The position numbers were made by a program, and so were the translations under genes. From Microcystis aeruginosa Ma_SC_T_19800800_S464 (lineage in GTDB: Bacteria; Cyanobacteriota; Cyanobacteriia; Cyanobacteriales; Microcystaceae): 49,505 nt of DNA. Below are positions 33,923-43,000 of this stretch, piece after piece; positions within the stretch are counted from its first letter, which is position 1; every line of letters starts with the position of its first letter. The stretch covers positions 1-49,505 of the forward strand of contig SFBL01000045.1 in the NCBI GenBank assembly GCA_007095785.1. The letters run 5' to 3'. The notes under the pieces are model-generated. The model ran no database searches. It was not told the origin of the DNA and saw only the letters and a list, made by a program, of their open reading frames with translations.

Positions 33923-34189
33923 TAATTAGGGCTGGCTGAAAATTACTGGAAGCCTTACTAGAAAACGGTTTTAGGACTTTTTTAGCTAAAAAAGTGCAGG
34001 AAACAAACGTTGAGAAATCGATCCGAGAGACTCAAAACCCTGGCACTTTCCGGAGGCGATTGCAAAGGGTTCTGCTTCCCAGTGCGCGAGGTCATTCTGT
34101 TATTGGGACCTCCCCGACCGACTCCCCAGACTCCTGACTCCCCAGACTCCTAACCCCACCAACAAACTTTTTGCCGCAAACCCTAATTA
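33923..34189. mobile_element. 267-bp MITE-like element
   Basis: Perfect 9-bp inverted ends, TAATTAGGG at 33923 and CCCTAATTA at 34181-34189, enclose a non-coding interior with a perfect 20-bp palindrome (33976-33995) and a CCCAGACTCCTGACTCC run. The right end reaches into a truncated minus-strand gene. The ends resemble a MITE family I recall in Microcystis. Confidence 0.55.
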
Positions 34190-34263
34190 TAGCGCCAGTT
34201 TTCTTGCACTTTAACTTGATTAAGTTGTCGCAGTTTAGCAATAGATTCAGCAATGATATTCAT
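34183..34263 (-). pseudogene. 5' fragment of a gene truncated at the element
   Basis: Twenty-six codons, beginning MNIIAESIAKLRQLNQVK and ending ENWRYN followed by a TAG that lies in the MITE end. The ATG is 7 bp after the stop of the GT2 gene, the spacing of an operon gene. So a fifth gene followed FkbM-GT1-MT-GT2 and was cut by the element; nothing on the other side was recognised as its continuation. Identity uncertain; the opening faintly recalls cyanobacterial alpha-mannosidases. Confidence 0.5.
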
Positions 34264-34270
34264 AGAATAT

Positions 34271-34945
34271 TTACATAGATGATGATAAGTTTTGAGTAGA
34301 ATCATTAGTAAAATTTTTACTGACGCTAGTTTCTGCTCGCGTATAAATATAGGTTTCAGGTTCTTTTAATTTTTCGGTCTTAAATATTTTTTCTGCTCTT
34401 GCCCATAAATCTGTATCTTCTCCATAGATCATGTGTTTAAATCCTTGCAATTCAAAAAATACCTTTCTTTTGCCCAAAAATGTCGGTCCTAAAACACATT
34501 CTTTTAAGTTAATTAATTTGTCTGATTGATAATAATCTGCAACTAAAATATTATCTTCGCTGAAAAACCCTCCTTCAATCAAGTCAATTTCTGGATGAGC
34601 TTTCATATATTGTAATCGTGACTCTAAATGATTAGGCTTATAAGCATCGTCACTATCGAGAAATGTCAAATACTTACCAAACGATGCCTGTATTCCTGCA
34701 TTTTTGGCATAACATTGTTTTTTATTTTTATGCTTTAAATAACGAATGTTATTGTATTTCTCAAGATAGGGATTAACAACTGCAAAAGTTTGATCACTGC
34801 TACCATCATCCACTATTACAAGTTCCCAATTGGTAAAAGTTTGATTGAGGACACTATCAATAGCTTTATTCAAGTAATGAGCGCGGTTATAGGTACAGAC
34901 AATAATGCTAATTTCAGGATTAATATCAAAATTGATCGGACTCAT
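34271..34945 (-). CDS. GT2 family glycosyltransferase
   Basis: A 224-aa GT-A enzyme: ISIIVCTYNRAHYLNKAIDSVL at the start, VDDGSSD for the nucleotide-sugar site, and FLDSDDAYKPNHLE with the metal-binding DxD. The C-terminal GEDTDLWARA is the ED motif of GT2 enzymes. Shorter than average. It is last intact gene of the minus-strand sugar/methyl cluster; the donor is unknown. Confidence 0.9.
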   Translation of the reverse strand: MSPINFDINPEISIIVCTYNRAHYLNKAIDSVLNQTFTNWELVIVDDGSSDQTFAVVNPYLEKYNNIRYLKHKNKKQCYAKNAGIQASFGKYLTFLDSDDAYKPNHLESRLQYMKAHPEIDLIEGGFFSEDNILVADYYQSDKLINLKECVLGPTFLGKRKVFFELQGFKHMIYGEDTDLWARAEKIFKTEKLKEPETYIYTRAETSVSKNFTNDSTQNLSSSM

Positions 34946-34977
34946 AAGACACTCCCAATTGTAAGTTTTGTCAGTTG

Positions 34978-36084
34978 TTATTTTTGAGCGACAATACAGG
35001 TAGCTACTGGAAAATCAGGATGAAAAGCATCTAATTCTTCAGTAGTTAATTCTTCGGTAGCTATGCCATGATAACTAGCTATCACACTAATAGGATTGCC
35101 ATAAACATATAATTTTTGCTGGGAGAATTTTCTAAACATCCAAGCAAAAGCATCTGGTAAAGGCCGCCAATAGTCCATCGGTGTAGCATGGAGTCTCTGT
35201 GCACTAGGAACCATGACAAAACATTTCCCCCCTGGTTTTAACCAAGTGTAAATATTTTCTACAACTTGCCAAGGTGCATAACAATGTTCCAAGACATTAA
35301 AAGTAATAATAGAATCAAATGACTCTGGTTTGATGATAGAGCCATCGTGAGCATCACCGACTATATCTATTCCTAAACCTGGTTCTATATTCATAATTTG
35401 ATATGATGAACCTAGGTTAATTCCATAGAAGTCTTTATCTTTTGATGTACCACCAATTTCTAGGATTTTTCCAACTATTTGTGGTTTGATTTCTTGGATA
35501 AATTTGTTTAAATAATACCGATCAACGGGTTTTCCCCTAGTTAAACCAAATACCTGACAGATGGGAACACTTTTTTTCAAATCTCCCCAGTTCAGGGAAT
35601 GGGTAGCAACTGATAATAAACCTATTTTTTCTAGATAGATCACTAATTGGCAAAAACTATCAATACTATTGATTTGTTCTAAATCACTGATCAGGTTAGT
35701 TTTTGCAAAAAACTGGGTTAATACTTGGTAAGTATTGTGGCTTAATGGTGTAAGCTTATATTCTTCGTCTTTTTCAATAAAGCTGCGAAGACCTTTGCCA
35801 AAAAGCGTGAGGCTTTTATCTGACAAAAAGATGATAGCGTTGTTGGTTAAATGTTGATATTTTTCTATTTCTGTAGTAACTTGCACGTTAATTGGTGCTG
35901 ATTTGACTTGTTGAAATATTTGATACGCTGATTCAAGATCATGTTCATGTACAAATATTTCTAAAATAGTTAACCAAGATTGGTAAGGAATAATTTCTGG
36001 TGAGCGTTGACTCCAAGCAAAGATAGCGGTTACTTGGGAGGTTTCAATTTTTAAGAAGGCGTTGGGTATATATTTTCTAGTCAT
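34978..36084 (-). CDS. SAM-dependent class I methyltransferase
   Basis: A 368-aa protein. Residues 1-190 have no recognised domain; residues 195-368 hold a class I methyltransferase: KILEIGGTS (motif I, unusual GGTS in place of GxGxG), MNIEPG (acidic strand), FDSIITFNVLEHC (motif IV) and WLKPGGKCFVMVPS (motif V). It is 32 bp upstream of the GT2 gene. Likely methylates a sugar or glycolipid made by the cluster, by context only. Confidence 0.8.
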   Translation of the reverse strand: MTRKYIPNAFLKIETSQVTAIFAWSQRSPEIIPYQSWLTILEIFVHEHDLESAYQIFQQVKSAPINVQVTTEIEKYQHLTNNAIIFLSDKSLTLFGKGLRSFIEKDEEYKLTPLSHNTYQVLTQFFAKTNLISDLEQINSIDSFCQLVIYLEKIGLLSVATHSLNWGDLKKSVPICQVFGLTRGKPVDRYYLNKFIQEIKPQIVGKILEIGGTSKDKDFYGINLGSSYQIMNIEPGLGIDIVGDAHDGSIIKPESFDSIITFNVLEHCYAPWQVVENIYTWLKPGGKCFVMVPSAQRLHATPMDYWRPLPDAFAWMFRKFSQQKLYVYGNPISVIASYHGIATEELTTEELDAFHPDFPVATCIVAQK

Positions 36085-36134
36085 TTTGTTTGTTTCAGTA
36101 AAGATTGATTTTGACGACTTGTCAATTTTTTGCT

Positions 36135-37403
36135 TTATTTTAACCTATTTGAGATTACCTCCTCAATAATATCCACAGCACGAGGAACCCCTCCCGCTTT
36201 TTGGATAGCAGTTTTTAATCTAAGTGCATTTTCTTGATAAGATGGTTGCGTTAGCACTTCTTGAATAGCTCGGCGTAATCTATCAGTTGTCAAACTTGAA
36301 GGAGTAATAAATTTCCCGACACCACTCCAAGCAATACGGGTAGCCACTCCTGCTTGATCATTAGCGATAGGAATAGCTACTATAGGTACACCATAAAACA
36401 GAGATTCTAGTACCGTATTTGTTCCAGAATGGCAAATAGTCAAACTGGCTTTTTGTAATAATTCTAATTGTGGTGCATATTTAACGACGATGGGATTTCC
36501 TGGTAAATTAGGTAATGCTTGAGTTTCTAATCCACCTCCCAGGGCAATTACTAATTGTGCATCTAAACCTACACAAGCTTCAGCAATTTTATAAAAAATA
36601 TGAGTGAGGCGATTTTGCAATGTACCCATTGAAGTATAAATTAATGGTTTATCATTCAATTTTTCATAGGGGAAATCAATTGTTTTTCTCCCTGTAGAAT
36701 CAAAGTGAGGTCCGGTAAAATGGAGAATTCCGTTTAAATCATGTCTGGGGTATTCAAACTCTGCTGGTTGTTGACTAATAATTGCTAACTTAGAAACAGA
36801 ATAGTAATCATTAATATTTCTGCAAGCAGGCATACCATACTTTTGGCGATATGCCGAAATCACTTTGTAAATAGGTTGGGAAAAACGAGAAATTACTCCA
36901 TATCCCAAACGATTACGCAATCTTGCCCACCAAGCAGGGTTATATTTCCAGGTTGTAAAAGCTGGGGGAATAGTATTATCAAAACCATTGACTAGCGCCG
37001 AAGAAGCTGTCACAAAGGGAATTTTAAGGAAATCAGCAACAGTGCTACCACCGTATATACATTCATCAATTATCAGTGCTTCTATTCCCGCATCTTTAAT
37101 CACTTGTGGAGCATTAAGTAAAAATGAAGCTGTTGTTTTTTCAGATAAACAAATTGTGTAACGCAATGCCGCTAACCCAGTGAGTTTTCCTAGATCTTCA
37201 TAAAATTTTGCCGTTGTCCCTACGGGAAAATCAACTGGTGAAATAGCGCGAAATTCTAAACCAGCAACTTTGGCATTTGCTTCTGCATCAGGCATACCTA
37301 ATACTGTCACACGATGTCCTCGTCTTTGGAGTTCGCGTCCCAAAGTATTCATTGTGTTTAAATGTCCAGTAGCGGCTGGACAGATAGAGCCAAAATGTGT
37401 CAT
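36135..37403 (-). CDS. GT1 (UGT/MGT-type) glycosyltransferase
   Basis: A 422-aa GT-B enzyme similar to macrolide and sterol glycosyltransferases. The N-terminal MTHFGSICPAATGHLNTMNT is the acceptor-domain opening with a catalytic-site histidine (H14), and the C-terminal donor site has LTICHSGTNTVLESLFYGVP and PIANDQAGVATRI. It suggests glycosylation of a lipid or a natural product. Part of the same minus-strand cluster. Confidence 0.9.
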   Translation of the reverse strand: MTHFGSICPAATGHLNTMNTLGRELQRRGHRVTVLGMPDAEANAKVAGLEFRAISPVDFPVGTTAKFYEDLGKLTGLAALRYTICLSEKTTASFLLNAPQVIKDAGIEALIIDECIYGGSTVADFLKIPFVTASSALVNGFDNTIPPAFTTWKYNPAWWARLRNRLGYGVISRFSQPIYKVISAYRQKYGMPACRNINDYYSVSKLAIISQQPAEFEYPRHDLNGILHFTGPHFDSTGRKTIDFPYEKLNDKPLIYTSMGTLQNRLTHIFYKIAEACVGLDAQLVIALGGGLETQALPNLPGNPIVVKYAPQLELLQKASLTICHSGTNTVLESLFYGVPIVAIPIANDQAGVATRIAWSGVGKFITPSSLTTDRLRRAIQEVLTQPSYQENALRLKTAIQKAGGVPRAVDIIEEVISNRLK

Positions 37404-37453
37404 GATTTTTTCATTTGTTTAATTATTAAAAACTATTTTTTCGCTACACTATC

Positions 37454-38254
37454 TTATAAACTAGCATGGGTATCATACCAAGGTTCGATAACTTGAAATT
37501 TTTCTAACAGCTTTTTGCCGAGATTGACCTTATAAATAAACCCATTCATTCTAAATATTTGATAGGACAAAAAAATGCGTTTGTAGAGATTGATAGCTTG
37601 AGTTTCTGAAAGCCATTTTCCTGGTGTTTCTTCTCCAAAAAGTCCGCTGGAACCAAATTCAAATTGATGTTCAAAGTATTTACCTTCTTTTTCCGGGAAA
37701 GGACACACTTGTTGGGATATTTTCCGTTGGTTAATAACTTTAAATTTTTGATACCCAAGTTCTTTAAATATTTTAAACTCTTTTAGCAAATTATTCCAAG
37801 ACGTTTTATCTGATTCTATGGATATAAATTTTGGTTTACTGTCGAATTGCCGTAAGGCTTTAACACATAACAAGTCTGCCCCTTCAATATCAACTTTTAG
37901 ATAATAGGGAATCCCAAATTCTTGTAAAATGTTTTCAAATTTAGCACTTTTTACCGTGATTTTCCGGGATTTTGTCCCATAGCTCTCGTTTCTTTTCACC
38001 CAATCTGGAGAAATTGTCCCCCAAACACTATGATTTAGGTTAGTATAGAAAATAATCTCACCTTCTTGTGGGGCTATAGCCAGATTCAGAAGTTGTAGTT
38101 GACCATCATTTATATAGGATTGTAGTCTATTTTTTGTGGTTTCATAAAGCTGAGGATCAGCTTCTATACCCACTACGCAAAAACCTTTTTTTAAATAGTA
38201 TTCAGTATCTTCGCCCTGATGAACACCAACATCTATGATTAAGTTCTTATTCAT
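37454..38254 (-). CDS. FkbM family methyltransferase
   Basis: About 266 aa from ATG 38254 (MNKNLIIDVGVHQGEDTEYY); the longer frame from 38278 adds eight residues. FkbM features: LIIDVGVHQGEDT with the SAM-binding aspartate, VVGIEADP, and YLKVDIEGADLLCVK. These enzymes O-methylate sugars or polyketides. It opens the four-gene minus-strand cluster, with no recognised promoter. Confidence 0.88.
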   Translation of the reverse strand: MNKNLIIDVGVHQGEDTEYYLKKGFCVVGIEADPQLYETTKNRLQSYINDGQLQLLNLAIAPQEGEIIFYTNLNHSVWGTISPDWVKRNESYGTKSRKITVKSAKFENILQEFGIPYYLKVDIEGADLLCVKALRQFDSKPKFISIESDKTSWNNLLKEFKIFKELGYQKFKVINQRKISQQVCPFPEKEGKYFEHQFEFGSSGLFGEETPGKWLSETQAINLYKRIFLSYQIFRMNGFIYKVNLGKKLLEKFQVIEPWYDTHASL

Positions 38255-38354
38255 GATCAATTTCTGAGGACAAGACAAAAGGCTTGAAAAGTAGGCGGGA
38301 GTAGGGTTTGATGAAACATAGAACCAATCTCCACAACCCTATGAACCAGTATAG

Positions 38355-38552
38355 CATCTAAAGCAAGCCCTTCAACCCCCTAACCGTGATGAGCGTATGC
38401 GCTTCCTCGAAGAGATGGTAAAAATTTTTCCCACCGCTGAGATTCGTTGTCTGGGTGGGGACTGGGAGTTTGTCGATCAAGCTTGGTTACCTTATCTTCT
38501 CCTGGAACCTTCCCTGTTTTTCCGAATCCGAATGCCGGCTACTGACAAGTAA
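38355..38552 (+). pseudogene. IS4-type transposase fragment
   Basis: A 65-codon frame with no start, containing DERMRFLEEMVKIFP and DWEFVDQAWLPYLL then FFRIRMPATDK and stop. The pattern (helix, D-x-EF, then FRIR) matches the middle of IS4-family DDE transposases, including a catalytic-region DWEF. It is a remnant; neither the 5' nor the 3' part of the gene is present nearby. Confidence 0.7.
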
Positions 38553-38580
38553 GTTAACAAGGGAAAACCGCAATGACAAT

Positions 38581-39000
38581 TCATGTAATAAAATCGGTTA
38601 GAATCTCATCTGGTTCATCGTCCATGTCATCCTCATCTAATTCATCAATAAAATCGACAGCAGCAGAAAAATTAGCAGCAGCTAATGTCAAAGACTGCTG
38701 AGATTGCAGTTGCGCCAGGAGTTGTTCGAGATTTTTTAAGCGAAATGATAGAGAATCAACCTCTTGTTTGAATTCATCAATCTTGTTAGTTTTAGCCTGC
38801 CATAACTTCAATTCATCTTGAAGAATTGGCAATAAATCAGTGGGAGTAGGCGCATTATCTGCCAGATCAAGATATTGATTTAAAGCCGCCAGCATCAATT
38901 GAGAAATTGACTGATTTTGCGCCCGCGCTAACCCATCAATTTGCGCCAGTAATGCTGGTGTAACTTTGGTTTTAATGACGACTTTTGTGGATTTGCTCAT
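38581..39000 (-). CDS. Ribbon-helix-helix-like protein with coiled coil
   Basis: A 139-aa protein. Residues 1-45 (TKVVIKTKVTPALLAQIDGLARAQ, NQSISQLMLAALNQYL) look like a ribbon-helix-helix DNA-binding domain; residues 60-105 are a coiled coil; the C-terminal 30 residues are very acidic (DELDEDDMDDEPDEI). It sits alone between two transposase remnants. Could be an antitoxin or plasmid regulator. Not recognised further. Confidence 0.6.
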   Translation of the reverse strand: MSKSTKVVIKTKVTPALLAQIDGLARAQNQSISQLMLAALNQYLDLADNAPTPTDLLPILQDELKLWQAKTNKIDEFKQEVDSLSFRLKNLEQLLAQLQSQQSLTLAAANFSAAVDFIDELDEDDMDDEPDEILTDFIT

Positions 39001-39038
39001 AAATATTAAATCTATAGCAGACTGAAAAACGCTATAAA

Positions 39039-39353
39039 AAAAGTCGAGTTCGTTTTCATCCTTTAACTACCGGCATAGAAGACAGTGGTTATCAGGGAAT
39101 ATCTCAATACCATAGTAATAGTTATACACCAAAAAAGAAAACTAAAAATAGAAAATTAACAGACTTATAAAAGGAGTATAACAAGGCTTTAGCTAAAGAA
39201 AAGATTATCATTGAACATATAAATAGGAAACTCAAAATGTTGAAAATATTATCCTGTAAATATCGGAATCTTCGTCGAAGATATAGTTTAAGAGTTAACT
39301 TGTTGGCGGCTATTTATAACTGTGAGTTAGGGATAGGTATAGCAACTTCTTAA
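39039..39353 (+). pseudogene. IS5-type transposase C-terminal fragment
   Basis: An interrupted frame matching the end of IS5-family DDE transposases: DSGYQGISQYHSNSYTPKKK, then an in-frame TAA, then KEKIIIEHINRKLKMLKILS (catalytic E region) and YRNLRRRYSLRVNLLAAIYN. The 5' part is missing. A hairpin GCAACTT...AAGTTGC covers the stop (39342-39360). Confidence 0.85.
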
Positions 39354-39626
39354 AAGTTGCCAAACATTAATCAAGTCAAGGATAATTTATTCTCAATTAT
39401 AAAAATTGAGATAGTTTGTGCCGCTTAAATAAAGAGGTTTTCATAACTAAATTAAAGCATATCTAAAGAGTTTTGAGTTAAAAGTAAAACTTCAAGTTTT
39501 TATTCAGAACAAATATACCAATTAACTGATTTTTGGGGTAAAATTAGTTGACCAATCATTATAACATATAATTAATTTGCAAGAGTTCTACTGCTCACTG
39601 AAAAAAGCTCCCCACACCCCACACCA
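39354..39626. other. AT-rich spacer before the sugar kinase
   Basis: No gene is seen. It holds the second copy of the 22-bp direct repeat (39569-39590) and a short ACACCCC heptamer run just before the kinase start (39610-39625). Confidence 0.6.
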
Positions 39627-40655
39627 ATGCTTAACAATCAAAGATCTTCACCGGTGTCTGTAATTTGTTTAGGGGAAATCCTCTATGATCTAATTGCCGA
39701 TCAAAGTGATCGCTCTGTAGAGCAAGTAACTTCTTGGACAACCTACGCCGGGGGTGCGCCGGCAAACGTGGCCTGTGGATTGCGAAAATTGGGCATAAAT
39801 TCGGCTTTTATCGGTTGTGTGGGCAAAGATCAAGCGGGAGAACAGTTAATCGCCTTGCTAGACGCGCTCGGAGTCGATACCACTGGTGTACAGTATCACC
39901 CCACCCTACCCACCCGACAAGTTTATGTCACCCGCGATGCTGGGGGAGACAGACATTTTGCGGGTTTTGGCGGCAGAAAAACGACGGATTTTGCCGATAC
40001 TGCCCTTAATGCTGACCTATTGCCCGAAAATATGTTTAAAAATGCCGATTATCTAGTGATGGGAACCCTAGGGTTAGCCTATCCCCCGGCGAGAGCGGCG
40101 ATGATGCGCGCCCTCGAATTAGCTAAAATTTACGCTGTGAAAGTATTGATCGATATCAACTGGCGACCGGTTTTTTGGCCTAATCTTGAGGCTGCCCCTG
40201 ATATCATTCGAGATTTTATCGTCCAGGCCGATTTGCTCAAATGTAGCGAGGAAGAAGCAGCATGGTTATTTGGCACTGATAACCCGGGAGAAATATCATC
40301 ACAATACCCCAATTTAGGGGCAATTCTGGTTACTGGCGGCGCAAAAGGTTGTAAATATCATTTAGGCGAAAATAGCGGCAATGTCGAGGCTTTTTCTGGG
40401 GAGGTAGTGGATACCACTGGGGCGGGGGATGGCTTTGTGGCGGGTTTTTTGGCTCGTGCCGCTCTTGGGGGCGATCAAATCGGTAAAAACGCCGATTTAG
40501 CGCGTAAGGCGGTGATTTATGCCTGTGCGGTGGGGGCAATGGTGACAAGAAGAGCAGGCGCGATCGCATCCCAACCGACTCGGGAACAGGTGGAGGAGTT
40601 TCTAGCGGCCTTTGATACTAAATCCTGTTTAAAAAGTATAGGAGAGAAGGGATAG
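39627..40655 (+). CDS. PfkB family carbohydrate kinase (fructokinase-like)
   Basis: A 342-aa ribokinase-like enzyme: ICLGEILYDLIAD at the start, GGAPANVACGLRKLG for the sugar site, and DTTGAGDGFVAGFLA with the catalytic aspartate near residue 268. Length and pattern fit fructokinases, though other PfkB substrates are possible. The stop codon lies in a GATGGGG-type heptamer run. Confidence 0.9.
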   Translation: MLNNQRSSPVSVICLGEILYDLIADQSDRSVEQVTSWTTYAGGAPANVACGLRKLGINSAFIGCVGKDQAGEQLIALLDALGVDTTGVQYHPTLPTRQVYVTRDAGGDRHFAGFGGRKTTDFADTALNADLLPENMFKNADYLVMGTLGLAYPPARAAMMRALELAKIYAVKVLIDINWRPVFWPNLEAAPDIIRDFIVQADLLKCSEEEAAWLFGTDNPGEISSQYPNLGAILVTGGAKGCKYHLGENSGNVEAFSGEVVDTTGAGDGFVAGFLARAALGGDQIGKNADLARKAVIYACAVGAMVTRRAGAIASQPTREQVEEFLAAFDTKSCLKSIGEKG

Positions 40656-40696
40656 GGGATAGGGGATGGGGGATGGGGGATGGGGGATGGGGGGGA
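40651..40696. repeat. GATAGGG/GATGGGG heptamer tract
   Basis: About six heptamers; the first overlaps the stop codon of the sugar kinase (TAG at 40653-40655). Confidence 0.85.
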
Positions 40697-40764
40697 AACA
40701 ATCCATAACTGGGTTTTTAAAGTTAGATCGGCAGTTGATCACAGGATTAAAAACGGATTTAGTA

Positions 40765-41835
40765 TTATTTGCCAGTTTTTTGGTCAAACCAGTCTAAAAC
40801 CCGATTCCATGCCCACCAGCGATCGCTATCGCCCCACTGACGCTGACAGGATAAACTGCTGATATAACCCACATGACCACCATGGTTGGTTAAGAGTAGA
40901 TCCACGTGGGGATTATCAGCGATCGCTGCTTGCAGATCGGGAATAACTGCGGGGGAAAAGAGGGGATCATCGGCTGCGTAGAGGATAAAAGTGGGTTTAG
41001 TTAAATAGGGTTGAAAGGGCAAGGGACTACTAGCGGCATAATAGTCAAAAACTGTCTCAAATCCTAGCTTTTTAATCACTAATTCTCGATCAAATCCCGC
41101 AATCGTGGTGGCGCGAGTAATTGCTTCGGGATCGATATGATCGGGATGAGCTTGATGGATGCGTTTGGCTAACTTGCGTAATTCCCTGGCGATCGCTTTT
41201 TCCAAATGTTTCCCCCAAGTATCCCGGACGAGATAGGATAAAGAACGATTAGAGTCTAAATTAGGACAAATTACCGCACCACCGCCGATATGGGCAGGAT
41301 CGATGCCTATATCTTCCTGATTCTCTGCCGATTTAATTCCCCAGAGGGCCAATTGTCCCCCCAGAGAGTAACCCGTGAACCAAAAAGGGGCAGGACAGCC
41401 CATTTTTTGAGCTTGGGCGGCAATATGAAGGAAATCTAGCCCTTCATAGATGCCATCGGAGGTGAGAGTCGGGGATAATTCGGCTGTCTTACCGTGGGCC
41501 CGCCAATCGAAGAGGACGACCGCGTAGTTTCTCGCTACGGCTTTTCTGCCTAAAATTCTTAAAAACCATTGATTATCTAAGTCTCCCGTGATGCCGTAGG
41601 TGCCGATAATTGTTCCTTTTGCTTGCGGGGGAATGGAAACAATACCGTAGATGGGGACGGCATCGGCCCCGGTGAAAATGGTTTCTTGATAGACTGGTTC
41701 GGGAATAGCGATCGTATTTTGCCAGGTTTCTCGCGCTTTCAGGGCCACATAAAGAGTCATGGCAAAACCGTTTTTCAGCAATGGGGGCGGAGTGTAGGTG
41801 CGATTATCGGTCTTCGTCTTCGGATGGGCAATCAT
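40765..41835 (-). CDS. Alpha/beta hydrolase (YheT-like)
   Basis: A 356-aa hydrolase. GTIIGTYGITGD gives the oxyanion region, GYSLGGQLALWG the nucleophile elbow (Ser), FILYAADDPLFSP the aspartate, and TNHGGHVGYI the catalytic histidine, the same four features as YheT and related carboxylesterases. No signal peptide. Substrate unknown. Confidence 0.85.
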   Translation of the reverse strand: MIAHPKTKTDNRTYTPPPLLKNGFAMTLYVALKARETWQNTIAIPEPVYQETIFTGADAVPIYGIVSIPPQAKGTIIGTYGITGDLDNQWFLRILGRKAVARNYAVVLFDWRAHGKTAELSPTLTSDGIYEGLDFLHIAAQAQKMGCPAPFWFTGYSLGGQLALWGIKSAENQEDIGIDPAHIGGGAVICPNLDSNRSLSYLVRDTWGKHLEKAIARELRKLAKRIHQAHPDHIDPEAITRATTIAGFDRELVIKKLGFETVFDYYAASSPLPFQPYLTKPTFILYAADDPLFSPAVIPDLQAAIADNPHVDLLLTNHGGHVGYISSLSCQRQWGDSDRWWAWNRVLDWFDQKTGK

Positions 41836-41900
41836 GGCAGCACAGGGGAATCAAAAAGTCAAGAGGGGGAGACAAAAATTAACTTATGCCCACCGCTTTC

Positions 41901-42269
41901 TTAAAAATTGTAAAGCAAATTGTCCCAAGCGGCGAGCAACTCTGGCAGGGCAGTGGCTGACCAATTGCCCTCACAACCGCGACCTTGATAGAGAATCAAT
42001 CGCAGGGAATAATGATCGGGAAATCCTGCCGCTTCTAACCATAAAAGCTCGCTTTCCGCTTCACAAGTAATTCTTTCTTCATCCATTAATTCTGTGGCCA
42101 TGGCCGCCATAGTTGCGGTCAATTGTGATAGTAACCGACGCAAATCTTGCCACTCTGCCTCGGTTAATTCGATCGCCCAATCATCGCCACCAATTAATCC
42201 TTTATAAACGGCTGCCTTAGGATTCCAACCGAGGCGCCACCCCGAACCATATTTGAGAATTTTTTCCAT
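41901..42269 (-). CDS. DUF1818 family protein
   Basis: A 122-aa protein with the DUF1818 opening YGSGWRLGWNP and WAIELTEAEWQDLRRLL, then YSLRLILYQGRGCEGNW. Found in cyanobacteria and plants; function not known. It is 6 bp downstream of the next minus-strand gene, suggesting co-transcription. Confidence 0.85.
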   Translation of the reverse strand: MEKILKYGSGWRLGWNPKAAVYKGLIGGDDWAIELTEAEWQDLRRLLSQLTATMAAMATELMDEERITCEAESELLWLEAAGFPDHYSLRLILYQGRGCEGNWSATALPELLAAWDNLLYNF

Positions 42270-42275
42270 AATTTT

Positions 42276-42860
42276 CTAGAATTTTAATAGGTCGGCATCT
42301 CCCGGTTTTGATAAAGATGGACTACGGGGAGAAGGACTAGGAGAAGGGGTAGGAGTGGGGGTTTCTTGGGGGAGAATGGCGGGGTTATAAATTTCGACTA
42401 GAAGGGTGACTAACTGCTGCCGTTGACGACGATTAAGACTGTTCATCGCTTTGATATCGGCAGCCATGGGATTAACGGTAAGGGTTGCTTGTCCGGGATA
42501 GTTTTCTTCGTTGATTTTCTCGTTCACTCCTAGATAATCCCCTAGGGTTAATTGCCAATCAAAACGGATGAGAGTAAACCTTTTTTTTGTATCTTGATGA
42601 TAACGAAGAAAGCGACTTATTAAAGTATTATTCGGATCGATCGCTCCTGTCTCTCGACGGATATAGTTGTTTTCTTTCGGTAAATCTGGCATTGCTTGAT
42701 AAATTTGTTGAGCAACTGTTTCGGGTCGTTGAATTTGACTCATCCCAGTAGATTGCCAGGATAACCACCAGAAAAATATCCCTATTCCTAGCCAGAATAT
42801 TAATAAGATTAGTCGCTGAATTGTTAGCTTTTGAGGTAATTTTAAGAGCATATTAATCAA
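42276..42860 (-). CDS. Single-pass membrane hypothetical protein
   Basis: A 194-aa protein with one membrane helix at about residues 15-36 (LILLIFWLGIGIFFWWLS), a soluble mainly helical domain, and a Pro/Ser/Thr-rich tail (ETPTPTPSPSPSPRSPS). No known domain is recognised, but coding quality and operon-like spacing to DUF1818 make it real. Probably periplasmic or lumenal. Confidence 0.75.
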   Translation of the reverse strand: MINMLLKLPQKLTIQRLILLIFWLGIGIFFWWLSWQSTGMSQIQRPETVAQQIYQAMPDLPKENNYIRRETGAIDPNNTLISRFLRYHQDTKKRFTLIRFDWQLTLGDYLGVNEKINEENYPGQATLTVNPMAADIKAMNSLNRRQRQQLVTLLVEIYNPAILPQETPTPTPSPSPSPRSPSLSKPGDADLLKF

Positions 42861-43000
42861 GAAAAAGTTGAAGTTAATTATCTAGCACCAGTGGGAATTT
42901 TTCAGGAACAACTCAAGGGATTGTGAATATTATAAATCTAACAATCCCCAAATTCATCTAACTGTAGGAACTAGGCTCAAAGTTACCCCAGTCATCCCCA

